64,000 nt of DNA, from positions 124,001 through 188,000 of the forward strand of contig CAVOKQ010000016.1 in the NCBI GenBank assembly GCA_963696545.1, given 5' to 3'. Source of the DNA: RPQJ01 sp963696545. Lineage in GTDB: Bacteria; Pseudomonadota; Gammaproteobacteria; Steroidobacterales; Steroidobacteraceae. The notes beneath the pieces are model-generated. The model worked only from the letters and a program-made list of their open reading frames with translations, was not told the origin of the DNA and searched no databases. Positions 51,554 through 60,371 of this stretch are shown here, in pieces; position 1 is the first letter of the stretch; each line of letters begins with the position of its first letter. Made by a program: the position numbers and the translations under genes.

Positions 51554-52624
51554 ATGGATGACGCGACACGGGATCCGACGTCGAAGCTGAGGCACATCGA
51601 GGCGTGTCTCACGCGATCCGTCGAATACGTGCGCACCGCGGGCTTCGAAGCGTACGAGTTCCAGAATGAAGCGCTGCCCGAGCTGGCACTCGCCAGCCTG
51701 GACCTGTCCTACGAGCTAGCCGGCCGTTCGCTGCGCGCGCCGTTGATGATTGCCCCGATGACGGGTGGCACCGAACGGGGCCGCGCGATCAACCGGCGCC
51801 TCGCCGCTGCTGCGGAATGCCACGGACTCGCGCTCGGCGTCGGTAGCCAGCGCATTGCACTCGAGGATCCGTCGCTGGCTGCATGGTTCGAGGTTCGCGA
51901 CGTCGCGCCGCGCGTGCCGCTGTTCGCCAACCTGGGAGCCGCGCAGCTGGCGCGGGGCTATGGTCCCGACGAAGCGCGACGGGCGGTCGCGATGATCCGC
52001 GCCGACGCACTGTTCGTGCACCTGAATCCGATGCAGGAGGTACTGCAGGGTACGGCGTGTGACTTCCGGGGCGTCGCGGCCCGGCTCGAGAAGATCTGCC
52101 GCGACCTCGCGCATGATGGCATCCCCGTGTTCGCACGGGAGGTCTGCTTCGGCATGACGGAGCAGACCGCGCGACGACTGGTCGAGTGCGGCGTGAGCGG
52201 CATCGATTGTTCGGGCGCGGGCGGTACGTCGTGGGCGAAGGTCGAGGCGCATTGCGCGACTACGGCGCGCGAACGTGAACGCGCGCTGCGCTTCGGCGAG
52301 TGGGGCATCGCGACGTGCGAGTCGATCCAGAACGTGCGGCGCGCGGCACCATCGCTCCCGTTGATCGCGTCCGGCGGCGTGCGCAGCGGCTCAGACATCG
52401 CAAAGGCCATCGCGCTCGGCGCGGATCTGGCCGCGCTGGCGCGACCGTTCCTGCTGAAGGCAGATGAGGGCGAGGAAGCGCTGCACCTGTTCATCGAGGA
52501 GCTGCTTGCCGACCTGCGCACGTGCATGTTCGCGACAGGATCCGGGACCGTGTCGGCGCTGCGCGGCAAGTTGCGGCCGGCGTCGCAGCCGGCCAGGGCG
52601 CAACGTGCGGGGCGTGACTCATGA
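51554..52624 (+). CDS. fni: Type 2 isopentenyl-diphosphate delta-isomerase
   Basis: 356 residues. FMN- and NADPH-dependent isomerase interconverting IPP and DMAPP. FMN-barrel motifs: APLMIAPMTGGTERG, LALGVGSQRIALED, HLNPMQEVLQG, REVCFGMTEQTAR, DCSGAGGTSWAKVE, ASGGVRSGSDIAKAIALGAD. The length is normal. Placement in the ebo cluster ahead of the UbiA-type prenyltransferase suggests supply of prenyl donor. ATG follows the receptor stop by 3 bases, and its own stop overlaps eboF. Confidence 0.9.
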   Translation: MDDATRDPTSKLRHIEACLTRSVEYVRTAGFEAYEFQNEALPELALASLDLSYELAGRSLRAPLMIAPMTGGTERGRAINRRLAAAAECHGLALGVGSQRIALEDPSLAAWFEVRDVAPRVPLFANLGAAQLARGYGPDEARRAVAMIRADALFVHLNPMQEVLQGTACDFRGVAARLEKICRDLAHDGIPVFAREVCFGMTEQTARRLVECGVSGIDCSGAGGTSWAKVEAHCATTARERERALRFGEWGIATCESIQNVRRAAPSLPLIASGGVRSGSDIAKAIALGADLAALARPFLLKADEGEEALHLFIEELLADLRTCMFATGSGTVSALRGKLRPASQPARAQRAGRDS

Positions 52625-54030
52625 GACGGACGCTGGTCCTCGACGTGGTCGGCATGACGCCTGCGTTGCTCGTGCATGCGCCGAACCTCCGCGCGCTCGC
52701 TGAGCGCGGCGGCGTGCGCCCGCTGACCACCGTCGTTCCGGCCGTGACGACCACCGTGCAGTCCACGTTCGTCACCGGCGAGTTACCGCGCGGACACGGG
52801 GCCGTCGCGAACGGGTGGTATTTCCGCGACCTGGCCGAGATCTGGCTGTGGCGCCAGAGCAATCACCTGGTCGGCGGCGAGAAGGTGTGGGAGGCCGCGA
52901 AGCGGCGTGATCCGTCGTTCACCTGCGCGAAGCTCTTCTGGTGGTACAACATGTATGCGACGGCCGACTGGTCGGTGACGCCGCGTCCGATGTACCCGGC
53001 CGACGGCCGCAAGCTTCCCGACATCTACACGCACCCAGCAGGGCTCCGCGACGAACTGCAGCGCGACCTCGGCCAGTTTCCGCTGTTCAAGTTCTGGGGA
53101 CCGGCCGCCGACATCGATTGCTCGCGCTGGATCGGCAAGTGTGCGCTGCGTGTGTTCGAGCGGGAGAAGCCGACGCTCACGCTCGTGTATCTGCCGCACC
53201 TGGATTACAACCTGCAGCGTCTCGGCCCGGCCGATCCGCAGATCGCGCGCGACGTCGGCCAGGTGGACGAGATCTGCGGCGAGCTGATCGATGCCGCACG
53301 TGGTGCAGATGCCGAGGTCGTCGTGCTCTCCGAATACGGCATCACGGCCGTCTCGAATCCCGTCCACATCAACCGGGCGCTGCGGCAGGCCGGATGGCTG
53401 CGCGTGCGGGACGAGGTTGGACGCGAGCAGTTCGACGCCGGCGCGTCTGAGGCCTTTGCCGTCGCGGATCACCAGCTCGCTCACGTCTACGTCGCGCGGC
53501 CGGAACTCGTGCCCGAGGTCGCCAAGCTGCTGCGCGGACTTCCCGGGGTCGAGCGTGTGCTCGACGAAGCGGGCAAGCGCGAGCTCGGACTCGATCATCC
53601 CCGGTCCGGGGAACTGGTCGCGATAGCTCGTGCGGACAGTTGGTTCACCTACTATCACTTCCTGGACGACGCGCGCGCCCCCGACTATGCGCGCACGGTC
53701 GACATTCACCGCAAGCCGGGCTACGACCCGGTCGAGCTGTTCATCGATCCGGAACTGCGTCTCGCCAGGCTGCGGATCGCCGCGAGGCTCGCAAAGAAGA
53801 TGCTCGGCATGCGTTACCTGATGGACGTGATCTCGCTGGACGCCACGCTGGTGAAGGGCTCGCATGGTCGGCCGACGGACCGGCTGGAAGACGGGCCGCT
53901 GTTCATCACGTCTCGACCGGATCTGCTGCGGGAGGGACCGGTGGCCGCAACGGACGTGAAGCGGCTGATGCTCGACCACGTGTTCGGCGCATCCGCATTG
54001 CCGACCGAGGTCGGGAGGAGACTCGCATGA
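52621..54030 (+). CDS. eboF: EboF-like phosphodiesterase/nucleotide pyrophosphatase
   Basis: 469 residues, alkaline-phosphatase superfamily. Metal and nucleophile region: TLVLDVVGMTPALL with D8, PAVTTTVQSTFVTGELPRGHG with the Thr nucleophile, then LPHLDYNLQRLG. The usual SDHG motif reads LSEYGI, which may be a family trait. Member of the ebo operon. It hydrolyses phosphodiester or diphosphate bonds, perhaps a prenyl or sugar diphosphate; substrate unknown. Start overlaps fni and stop overlaps eboA (ATGA twice). Confidence 0.8.
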   Translation: MRRTLVLDVVGMTPALLVHAPNLRALAERGGVRPLTTVVPAVTTTVQSTFVTGELPRGHGAVANGWYFRDLAEIWLWRQSNHLVGGEKVWEAAKRRDPSFTCAKLFWWYNMYATADWSVTPRPMYPADGRKLPDIYTHPAGLRDELQRDLGQFPLFKFWGPAADIDCSRWIGKCALRVFEREKPTLTLVYLPHLDYNLQRLGPADPQIARDVGQVDEICGELIDAARGADAEVVVLSEYGITAVSNPVHINRALRQAGWLRVRDEVGREQFDAGASEAFAVADHQLAHVYVARPELVPEVAKLLRGLPGVERVLDEAGKRELGLDHPRSGELVAIARADSWFTYYHFLDDARAPDYARTVDIHRKPGYDPVELFIDPELRLARLRIAARLAKKMLGMRYLMDVISLDATLVKGSHGRPTDRLEDGPLFITSRPDLLREGPVAATDVKRLMLDHVFGASALPTEVGRRLA

Positions 54031-54890
54031 CCCCCGTGGATCTGCTCGGTCGTTGGCTCGGGGCGAGACTGCCCGCCGATGCCGAGGCGTGGCTCGAAGC
54101 CGGCGCGACGCGGCTGCGTGCCGGCGCTGCGGACCGTGACCTGTTCCTGATGACAAGTGTCGTGACGAGAAAGCTCGGCAGCGCGCCGATCGCGCTCAGC
54201 GGGGCCGAACTGAAGGCCGCATCCGAAAGCCGCCCCGGCTGGGATCCAAGCGAATGGACTGTGGACCAGGCCGCGCGCGTCTACCTGCTGCTGGCGAGCT
54301 CGCCAGACGGTACAGAGTTGAGCCGGCGCCTGGACAGGCTTTGCAGTGCGGCCGACATTGGCGAGCTCGTGGCCTTCTATCGCGGACTGCCGTTGTACCC
54401 GGACCCGCCGCGTCATGCGCTGCGCGCCGCTGAAGGCGTGCGCTCGAACATGCGCACGGTGTTCGAGGCGGTGGCCCATCGCAGTCCTTACGCCGCGGAG
54501 CAATTCGCCGAGCCGGCGTGGAACCAGATGGTGCTGAAGGCGCTGTTCGTCGGCAGCCGGCTCGACCTGGTCGTGGGCCTGGACAGTCGCCGCAATCCTG
54601 CACTGGCGCGCATGCTCTGCGACTACGCGCACGAGCGCTGGGCCGCGTCGCGCGTCGTCAGCCCCGAGTTGTGGCGCTGCGTCGGTCCGTTCGCCGCGGG
54701 CAACGTGCTCGACGACTTTCGTCGCCTGCTGTCCCGGGGCACTGGCGTGGAGCGGCAAGCAGCCGCGCTCGCGCTTCAAGAATCGCCGGACGCCGCTGCA
54801 AGGAAGCTCCTGGACACCGAGCGCGAGCTCGCTGCGGCGGCCCGCAACGGAACACTTCGCTGGGAAACGTTGGCCGCAGGGGCGGCCTGA
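54027..54890 (+). CDS. eboA: EboA domain protein
   Basis: 287 residues from ATG 54027 overlapping the eboF stop. All-helical protein with LLGRWLGARLPADAEAWLEAG at the start and DQAARVYLLLAS, SNMRTVFEAVAHRSPYAAEQF, WNQMVLKALFVG in the middle, the EboA pattern. No catalytic motif. EboA is required for metabolite traffic in ebo systems; how it works is unknown. Confidence 0.85.
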   Translation: MTPVDLLGRWLGARLPADAEAWLEAGATRLRAGAADRDLFLMTSVVTRKLGSAPIALSGAELKAASESRPGWDPSEWTVDQAARVYLLLASSPDGTELSRRLDRLCSAADIGELVAFYRGLPLYPDPPRHALRAAEGVRSNMRTVFEAVAHRSPYAAEQFAEPAWNQMVLKALFVGSRLDLVVGLDSRRNPALARMLCDYAHERWAASRVVSPELWRCVGPFAAGNVLDDFRRLLSRGTGVERQAAALALQESPDAAARKLLDTERELAAAARNGTLRWETLAAGAA

Positions 54891-54910
54891 GACTGGATTG
54901 GGAGACGCCG

Positions 54911-55837
54911 ATGTTGTTCATCGATCCGCACATTCACATGAGCGCCCGCACGACCGACGACTACGAGCGCATGGCAGCCGCGGGAGTCGTCGCCGTCATC
55001 GAGCCTGCCTTCTGGCTCGGACAGCCGCGGACCAGCGTCGGCACGTTCGTCGACTACCTGTCGAGCCTGGTCGGGTGGGAACGCTTCCGGGCGTCGCAGT
55101 TCGGCATCCGCCACTACTGCACGATCGGCCTGAACAGCAAGGAGGCCAACAACGAAGCGCTCGCGGAGCAGGTGATGGACGTGCTGCCGCTGTTCCTCGG
55201 CAAGGAAGGCGTCGTGGCGGTCGGCGAGATCGGCTACGACGACCAGACGGCCGCAGAGGACAAGTACTACCGCGCGCAACTCGCGCTCGCGCGCGAACTT
55301 GGCATGCTGGTGCAGGTGCACACGCCGCATCGCGACAAGAAGCGCGGCACGTCGCGCAGCATGGACGTCGCGCTCGAGATGGGATTGGAACCGGGGCACG
55401 TGGTCATCGACCACAACAACGAGGAGACGGTCCAGGAAGTGCTGGATCGCGGCTTCTGGGCGGCCTTCACGCTGTATCCGCAGACCAAGATGGGCAACGA
55501 GCGGATGGTCGAGATCGCGCGGCGCTACGGCTCGCACCACATCTTCATCGACTCGAGCGCGGACTGGGGCAAGTCGGATCCGCTCGCGGTGCCGAAGACC
55601 GCGCGGCTGATGCTCGAGCGCGGTATCCCGCGCGCCGACGTCGAGGCGATCTGCTATGGCAATGCGCTTGCGGCCTTCGCCCAGAGCGGGCAGATCAGCG
55701 AGCAGCACTGGCTCGAGCCTCGGCCGCGCGATGAGCGGCTGCTGTTCGAGGGCAATTCGGTGCTGCGCGGACAGGAGCCACGCGTGGAGGAGCTGCCCGT
55801 GATTCCGGAGCGCGACGAGCGCCTGCTGATCGAATGA
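54911..55837 (+). CDS. eboB: EboB-like TatD-family metal-dependent hydrolase
   Basis: 308 residues from ATG 54911 (SD GGGAGA). TatD-type metal ligands: H7/H9 in IDPHIHM, E in VAVGEIGYDDQ, H in VQVHTPHRDK, H in GHVVIDHNNEE, and D in IFIDSSADWG. Amidohydrolase-fold enzyme of the ebo operon; the substrate is not known. Starts 20 bases after eboA. Confidence 0.85.
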   Translation: MLFIDPHIHMSARTTDDYERMAAAGVVAVIEPAFWLGQPRTSVGTFVDYLSSLVGWERFRASQFGIRHYCTIGLNSKEANNEALAEQVMDVLPLFLGKEGVVAVGEIGYDDQTAAEDKYYRAQLALARELGMLVQVHTPHRDKKRGTSRSMDVALEMGLEPGHVVIDHNNEETVQEVLDRGFWAAFTLYPQTKMGNERMVEIARRYGSHHIFIDSSADWGKSDPLAVPKTARLMLERGIPRADVEAICYGNALAAFAQSGQISEQHWLEPRPRDERLLFEGNSVLRGQEPRVEELPVIPERDERLLIE

Positions 55838-55865
55838 ACAACGTGCCGGAACTGGGGACAACAAC

Positions 55866-57071
55866 ATGAACACCGAGACGGCGAAAATCCTCGAACTGCC
55901 GGGTGCGGCGGTCTACGAGCAGGAATTCACGCTCCGCTACAGCTACCCGGTGCATTTCACCGCCGGAGTGTTCGCGCGGGACAATCTGACTTTCGTGCAT
56001 GCGCTCAGCCGCTCGGAGCCTGACAAGCGGCACCGATTCGTCGTGTTCATCGACGGCAACGTTGCGGCCAGCTGGCCGGCGCTGACGCATTCGATCGCCG
56101 CGTACGCCCAGGAGCACGCGGAATCGCTCGAGCTGGTCGCGGCACCCGAGATCCTGCCGGCCGGCGAGCAGGTCAAGAACGATCCCGCACTGGTGACGCG
56201 CCTGCAGCAGCGGCTGGCCGACCTCGCGATCGACCGGCATTCCTACGTCGTCGGCATCGGCGGAGGCGCATTGCTCGATCTCGCCGGTTACGTCGCCGCG
56301 ACGACGCACCGTGGCGTGCGGCACGTACGGCTGCCAACGACAGTGCTGGCGCAGAACGATGCCGGCATCGGCGTCAAGAACGGCGTCAATGCCTTCGGCC
56401 GGAAGAACTTTCTCGGTACCTTCGCGCCGCCGCATGCGGTCCTGAACGACGCGGATTTCCTGCGAACGCTGCATCCACGCGACCGGATCTCCGGTGTCGC
56501 CGAGGCCGTGAAGGTTGCGTTGATCCGGGATCGCACTTTCTTCGAGTGGCTCGAATCCAGCGCCGACTCGCTGCGCGAATTCGCGCCAGCCGCCACGTCA
56601 CGGATGATTCGCCGCTGCGCTGAACTACACCTGCGCCAGATCACGGGGGGCGGGGATGCGTTCGAATCGGGCAACGGCCGACCGCTCGACTACGGGCACT
56701 GGGCCGCGCACCGGCTCGAAGCGCTGACGGCCCACGAGCTGCGTCACGGTGAGGCGGTTGCGATCGGCGTGGCGCTCGATACCCGCTACTCGGTGCAGGC
56801 GGGCATGCTCGCCGCGGGAACGGACGACCGGGTCCACCGCACGCTGAAGCGGCTCGGATTCCACCTGTGGCACCCGGCGATCGAGGCGAAAGACTCTGCC
56901 GGGCGAGTGCTGCTGCTCGATGGCATCGAGGAGTTCCGCGAGCACCTTGGCGGTGAGCTGTCGGTCACGATGCTGACCGAGATCGGTCGCGGCGTCGACG
57001 TGCACACTCTCGATCGAGCCGAAGTGCTGCGCGCGATGGCGTGGCTGCGGCGCAAAGAGATCGGTCAGTGA
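55866..57071 (+). CDS. eboD: EboD, dehydroquinate-synthase-like sugar phosphate cyclase
   Basis: 401 residues. NAD-binding GGGALLDLAGYVAATTHRG near 132-150, PTTVLAQNDAGIGVKNGVNAFGRKN. Zinc ligands match DHQS: E213 (VAEAVKVALI, with K216), H278 (DYGHWAAH) and H294 (LRHGEAVAIG). Sugar phosphate cyclase, but family members of this operon are distinct from AroB and the substrate is unsettled. Starts 28 bases after eboB; its stop overlaps eboE (GTGA). Confidence 0.88.
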   Translation: MNTETAKILELPGAAVYEQEFTLRYSYPVHFTAGVFARDNLTFVHALSRSEPDKRHRFVVFIDGNVAASWPALTHSIAAYAQEHAESLELVAAPEILPAGEQVKNDPALVTRLQQRLADLAIDRHSYVVGIGGGALLDLAGYVAATTHRGVRHVRLPTTVLAQNDAGIGVKNGVNAFGRKNFLGTFAPPHAVLNDADFLRTLHPRDRISGVAEAVKVALIRDRTFFEWLESSADSLREFAPAATSRMIRRCAELHLRQITGGGDAFESGNGRPLDYGHWAAHRLEALTAHELRHGEAVAIGVALDTRYSVQAGMLAAGTDDRVHRTLKRLGFHLWHPAIEAKDSAGRVLLLDGIEEFREHLGGELSVTMLTEIGRGVDVHTLDRAEVLRAMAWLRRKEIGQ

Positions 57072-58264
57072 AGGCAGCCGGCAGCGATCTTACTTATTGC
57101 ACGAACATCCACCCGGGGGAGTCCTGGGAAGAGATCAGCGGCAACCTGCGGCGCTTCCTGCCGTCGATCAAGCATCGCGTCTCGGGCGACGAACACTTCG
57201 GTATCGGTCTGCGACTCTCGGCCGTCGCTGCGCAGGCACTTTGCCAGCCTGCGGTGATGCAGCAGTTCTCGGAGTTCATGGCCGACGAGAACCTGTATGT
57301 CGCAACGATCAATGGCTTTCCGTACGGACCGTTCCACGGCGCCAGAGTGAAGGAGGGCGTGTACCTGCCCGACTGGCGTGACGAGGCCCGACTCGACTAC
57401 TCGAACCTGCTTGCAGACCTGTTCGCACAGTGGTTGAGCCAGGCGGGCCGATCGACCGGCAGCATCAGCACCGTGCCCGGGGCTTTCAAGCCGAACGCCG
57501 CGACCAGGGCCGACGTCGATCGCATCGTGGAGATGCTGATCCGGCACGCGGCGCATCTCGTCTCGATCGAGCGGGCCACCGGCTGTCGCGTCGTGCTCGC
57601 GCTCGAGCCTGAGCCCTGCTGCTTGCTCGAGACGATCGACGAAACCGTGCGGTTCTTCCGCGACTCACTGCACTCCCCGGCAGCGGCGGCGCGACTTGCG
57701 GAACTGACCAGCCTCGATCGTGTCGCGGCGGAGCGAGCGCTGCGCAATCACCTGGGCGTGTGCCTCGACCTCTGCCACGCCGCTGTGGAATTCGAGTCGG
57801 CGGCGGGCTGCGTCGATGCGCTCGAGAGTGCGGGCATTGCGATCGCGAAGATCCAGGTCACGGCCGGGCTGCGCGTGGATCGGGTGACCGCGGCGTCCCT
57901 GGATGCATTGCGTGTGTTCGACGATGCGATCTACCTGCACCAGGTCGTCGAGCGGCGCAGCGGCGGCGCGCTGATCCGATACAGTGATCTCGGCGAGGCC
58001 CTGGCCTCGACTGGCTGGCGCGACGGCGGCAGCGAGTGGCGGATTCATTTCCACGTGCCGGTGTTCATCGACAAGCTGGAAGGGTTCACGTCGACGCAGG
58101 AGTTCGTGCGCGAGATGCTGCAATTGCAGCGCCGGCGGCTTCGCACGGCGCAGCTCGAGGTCGAGACGTATACGTGGTCGGTGCTGCCGGCGCAGTATCG
58201 CGATCTGCCACTCGAGGACGCGATCGCGCGCGAGCTCACCTGGGTGCAGGGGGAACTGTCTTGA
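57068..58264 (+). CDS. eboE: EboE metabolite-traffic protein, TIM-barrel
   Basis: 398 residues from GTG 57068 (overlaps the eboD stop). TIM-barrel, xylose-isomerase-like family: YCTNIHPGESWEEI, GIGLRLSAVAAQAL, ATINGFPYGPFHG, VVLALEPEPCCLLET, LGVCLDLCHAAVEF, WRIHFHVPVFID. The named EboE signature CTNIHPGESW is present. Isomerase or epimerase activity is possible but unproven. Stop overlaps eboC (TTGA). Confidence 0.88.
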   Translation: MKAAGSDLTYCTNIHPGESWEEISGNLRRFLPSIKHRVSGDEHFGIGLRLSAVAAQALCQPAVMQQFSEFMADENLYVATINGFPYGPFHGARVKEGVYLPDWRDEARLDYSNLLADLFAQWLSQAGRSTGSISTVPGAFKPNAATRADVDRIVEMLIRHAAHLVSIERATGCRVVLALEPEPCCLLETIDETVRFFRDSLHSPAAAARLAELTSLDRVAAERALRNHLGVCLDLCHAAVEFESAAGCVDALESAGIAIAKIQVTAGLRVDRVTAASLDALRVFDDAIYLHQVVERRSGGALIRYSDLGEALASTGWRDGGSEWRIHFHVPVFIDKLEGFTSTQEFVREMLQLQRRRLRTAQLEVETYTWSVLPAQYRDLPLEDAIARELTWVQGELS

Positions 58265-59133
58265 AATTGAGCGACGCACTGACGCTGGGCCGCGTGTCGA
58301 ACCTGCCGACCGTCTGGACCAACACGCTTGCCGGCATCGTGCTCGCGGGTGGTGCGCTCGATGACGCGCGGCTCTTGCCGCTGATGCTCTCGCTCTCGCT
58401 CTGCTACGTGGCCGGCATGTTCCTGAACGACGCGTTCGACCGCGAGTTCGACGCACGGCACCGGCGCGAGCGGCCGATTCCCGCGAGGCGGGCGACACCG
58501 ACCGAGGTGTTCGGCTTCGGGTTCGGCATGCTGGCCGCGGGTATCGCGCTGCTGGCGTGGATCGGATTCGGCACACCGGGCGGCACCGGATGGCGTCCGG
58601 TTGCTTGCGGTGGGGTGCTCGCCGCGACGATCGTCTTCTACGATTTCTACCACAAGCAGAATCCGCTGAGCCCTGTGGTGATGGGCCTCTGTCGGATGCT
58701 CGTGTATGTCACCGCTGCATACGCCGTGGTCGCGACACCGCCTCGCGAGGTATTCGTGATGGCGCTGCTGCTGCTCAGTTACCTGGTCGGCCTGACGTAC
58801 GTCGCGAAGCAGGAGCACCTGGGCCGGATCGGCAATCTCTGGCCGCTCGTGTTCCTGGGGCTGCCGCTGATGTGGAGCGCCGGTGCGGCGGCCGGGGGTC
58901 GCTGGACGGCGGCGCTCTGGATCATGCTGGCTGCCTGGCTGGTGTACGCACTGTCGTTCCTGAAGCGACGCGGCCCGGGCGACGTGCCGAGGGCGGTCGG
59001 CAATCTTCTTGCGGGCATCTGCCTCTGGGACGCGCTGGTCATGGCTGCGGCCGGCTCGGTTGGCGGGGCTTCGCTGGCGCTCGTGTTCTTCGCGCTGACA
59101 CTGTTGCTGCAGCGACGCATCGCGCCGACCTGA
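58261..59133 (+). CDS. eboC: EboC, UbiA-family prenyltransferase
   Basis: 290 residues from TTG 58261 that overlaps the eboE stop. About eight membrane helices. First aspartate motif NDAFDREFDARHRRERPIP has the NDxxDxxxD pattern (N56, D57, D60, D64). The second, FYDFYHKQNPLSP (D128, H131), deviates from the usual DxxxD in the way of EboC proteins. Attaches a prenyl chain from a diphosphate donor to an acceptor in the inner membrane. The fni gene upstream fits supply of the donor. Confidence 0.88.
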   Translation: MKLSDALTLGRVSNLPTVWTNTLAGIVLAGGALDDARLLPLMLSLSLCYVAGMFLNDAFDREFDARHRRERPIPARRATPTEVFGFGFGMLAAGIALLAWIGFGTPGGTGWRPVACGGVLAATIVFYDFYHKQNPLSPVVMGLCRMLVYVTAAYAVVATPPREVFVMALLLLSYLVGLTYVAKQEHLGRIGNLWPLVFLGLPLMWSAGAAAGGRWTAALWIMLAAWLVYALSFLKRRGPGDVPRAVGNLLAGICLWDALVMAAAGSVGGASLALVFFALTLLLQRRIAPT

Positions 59134-59167
59134 GCGCCGAGCCGATCCCGTCGGCTAACATCGACGC

Positions 59168-60049
59168 ATGAAACAGAGCCTCGCGGCCGCGCTGTCCAGG
59201 GCGACTGGCCGCCGTGCCGCAGCCGAGCCGGACGCTTCCGTCGGCGGCGGCAGCATCAATGAATGCTATCGCTGGGCCAGTGACCAGGGGCCGCTGTTCG
59301 TCAAGATCGCGTCGCGTGAGCGGCTGGCGATGTTCGAGGCCGAGGCGGAAGGGCTTGGTGAGCTTGCAGCGGCTCAGGCGCTACGAGTGCCGCAGGTGCT
59401 CGGGCGCGGCGAAGCGGCCGGGCAGTCGTTCCTCGCGCTTGAGTGGATAGAGTTCGGGGCATGCTCGGCCAGCAGCGAACGATTGTTGGGCGAGCAGCTC
59501 GCGGCCCAGCATCGTGTGACGTCATCCGCTTTCGGCTGGCGCCGCGACAACACCATCGGCAGCACGCCGCAGGTCAATGCCCCGGAGCGGGACTGGGTGT
59601 GCTTCCTTGTCGAGCGACGGCTGCGGTTCCAGCTGGAACTCGCCGCGCGCAACGGTCACGAAGGACGACTAATCGAACGGGGCTCGCAGCTCTGCGAGCG
59701 AGCCGGACAGTTCTTCGCAACGTATCGCCCGGTGCCATCGCTGCTGCACGGCGATCTGTGGGGCGGCAACTGGGCGACCGATGCGGCAGGGCAACCGGTG
59801 ATCTTCGACCCCGCCGTGTACTACGGCGACCGGGAGACCGACCTCGCGATGACGCACCTGTTCGGCGGCTTTGGCCGTGGGTTCTACGCGGCTTACGAGG
59901 CCGCATGGCCGCTCGACGCGGGCGCAGCGCCACGCCGGACGCTGTACAACCTGTATCACGTGCTGAACCACCTGAACCTGTTCGGCGGTGGTTACCTGCG
60001 GCAGGCGCAATCGATGATCGACCAGTTGCTCGCGTTAACGCAGGTCTAG
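59168..60049 (+). CDS. Fructosamine kinase family protein
   Basis: 293 residues. Aminoglycoside-phosphotransferase-like kinase: GGSINECYRWASDQGPLFVK with K46, FLALEWIEFG, and catalytic LLHGDLWGGNWATD near 194, FDPAVYYGDRETDLAM. Fructosamine-3-kinase relatives repair glycated amines or phosphorylate small molecules. It starts 35 bases after eboC and is probably the last gene of the cluster. Role in the ebo pathway unproven. Confidence 0.87.
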   Translation: MKQSLAAALSRATGRRAAAEPDASVGGGSINECYRWASDQGPLFVKIASRERLAMFEAEAEGLGELAAAQALRVPQVLGRGEAAGQSFLALEWIEFGACSASSERLLGEQLAAQHRVTSSAFGWRRDNTIGSTPQVNAPERDWVCFLVERRLRFQLELAARNGHEGRLIERGSQLCERAGQFFATYRPVPSLLHGDLWGGNWATDAAGQPVIFDPAVYYGDRETDLAMTHLFGGFGRGFYAAYEAAWPLDAGAAPRRTLYNLYHVLNHLNLFGGGYLRQAQSMIDQLLALTQV

Positions 60050-60371
60050 GGGCGCGGCATCGAGCAAGGAAAAAGAAGACCGGGGCCAGGGCGCGGGCCC
60101 TGCCCCGGTCCGGGGGCCAAGTCGAGGACTTAACGCATCCGTCCCTGCTACCGATGCTCGGTTGATGCTGCCTCTCGCCGGTCCCTGAGAAGCCAGGCTC
60201 GTCCGGGGGTGGAACGTCCGTGGCGAGGGTGAGAATGACGGCCGCACCAGGCGCCAAGGTGACGGTTTCGTGAATTTTCCTTTGCATCTCTTGATGCTCT
60301 CGCGAGATGCTGCGCGCAGGTCATTGATTTGGGGGAGAGGTGCGGCGCCGATGCGCCAGTACCGCAGAAGC
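60050..60371. other. Region between the ebo cluster and the symporter gene
   Basis: About 320 bases with a strong hairpin (60078-60110), then sequence with no recognisable gene. GGGGGAGAGG at 60331-60340 could serve as ribosome-binding site for ATG 60351. Confidence 0.5.
60078..60110. terminator. Strong hairpin after the ebo cluster
   Basis: GACCGGGGC-C-AGGGC (60078-60092) pairs with GCCCT-GCCCCGGTC (60097-60110) around GCGG, a 14-bp stem with one bulge. The A-rich run GGAAAAAGAA lies on its left, so a T-tract exists only for the minus strand. Still the likely end of the ebo transcript. Confidence 0.5.

Noticed and set aside
49982..51595. 537-codon minus-strand frame
   Set aside because: Antisense shadow of the TonB-dependent receptor; no family motifs.
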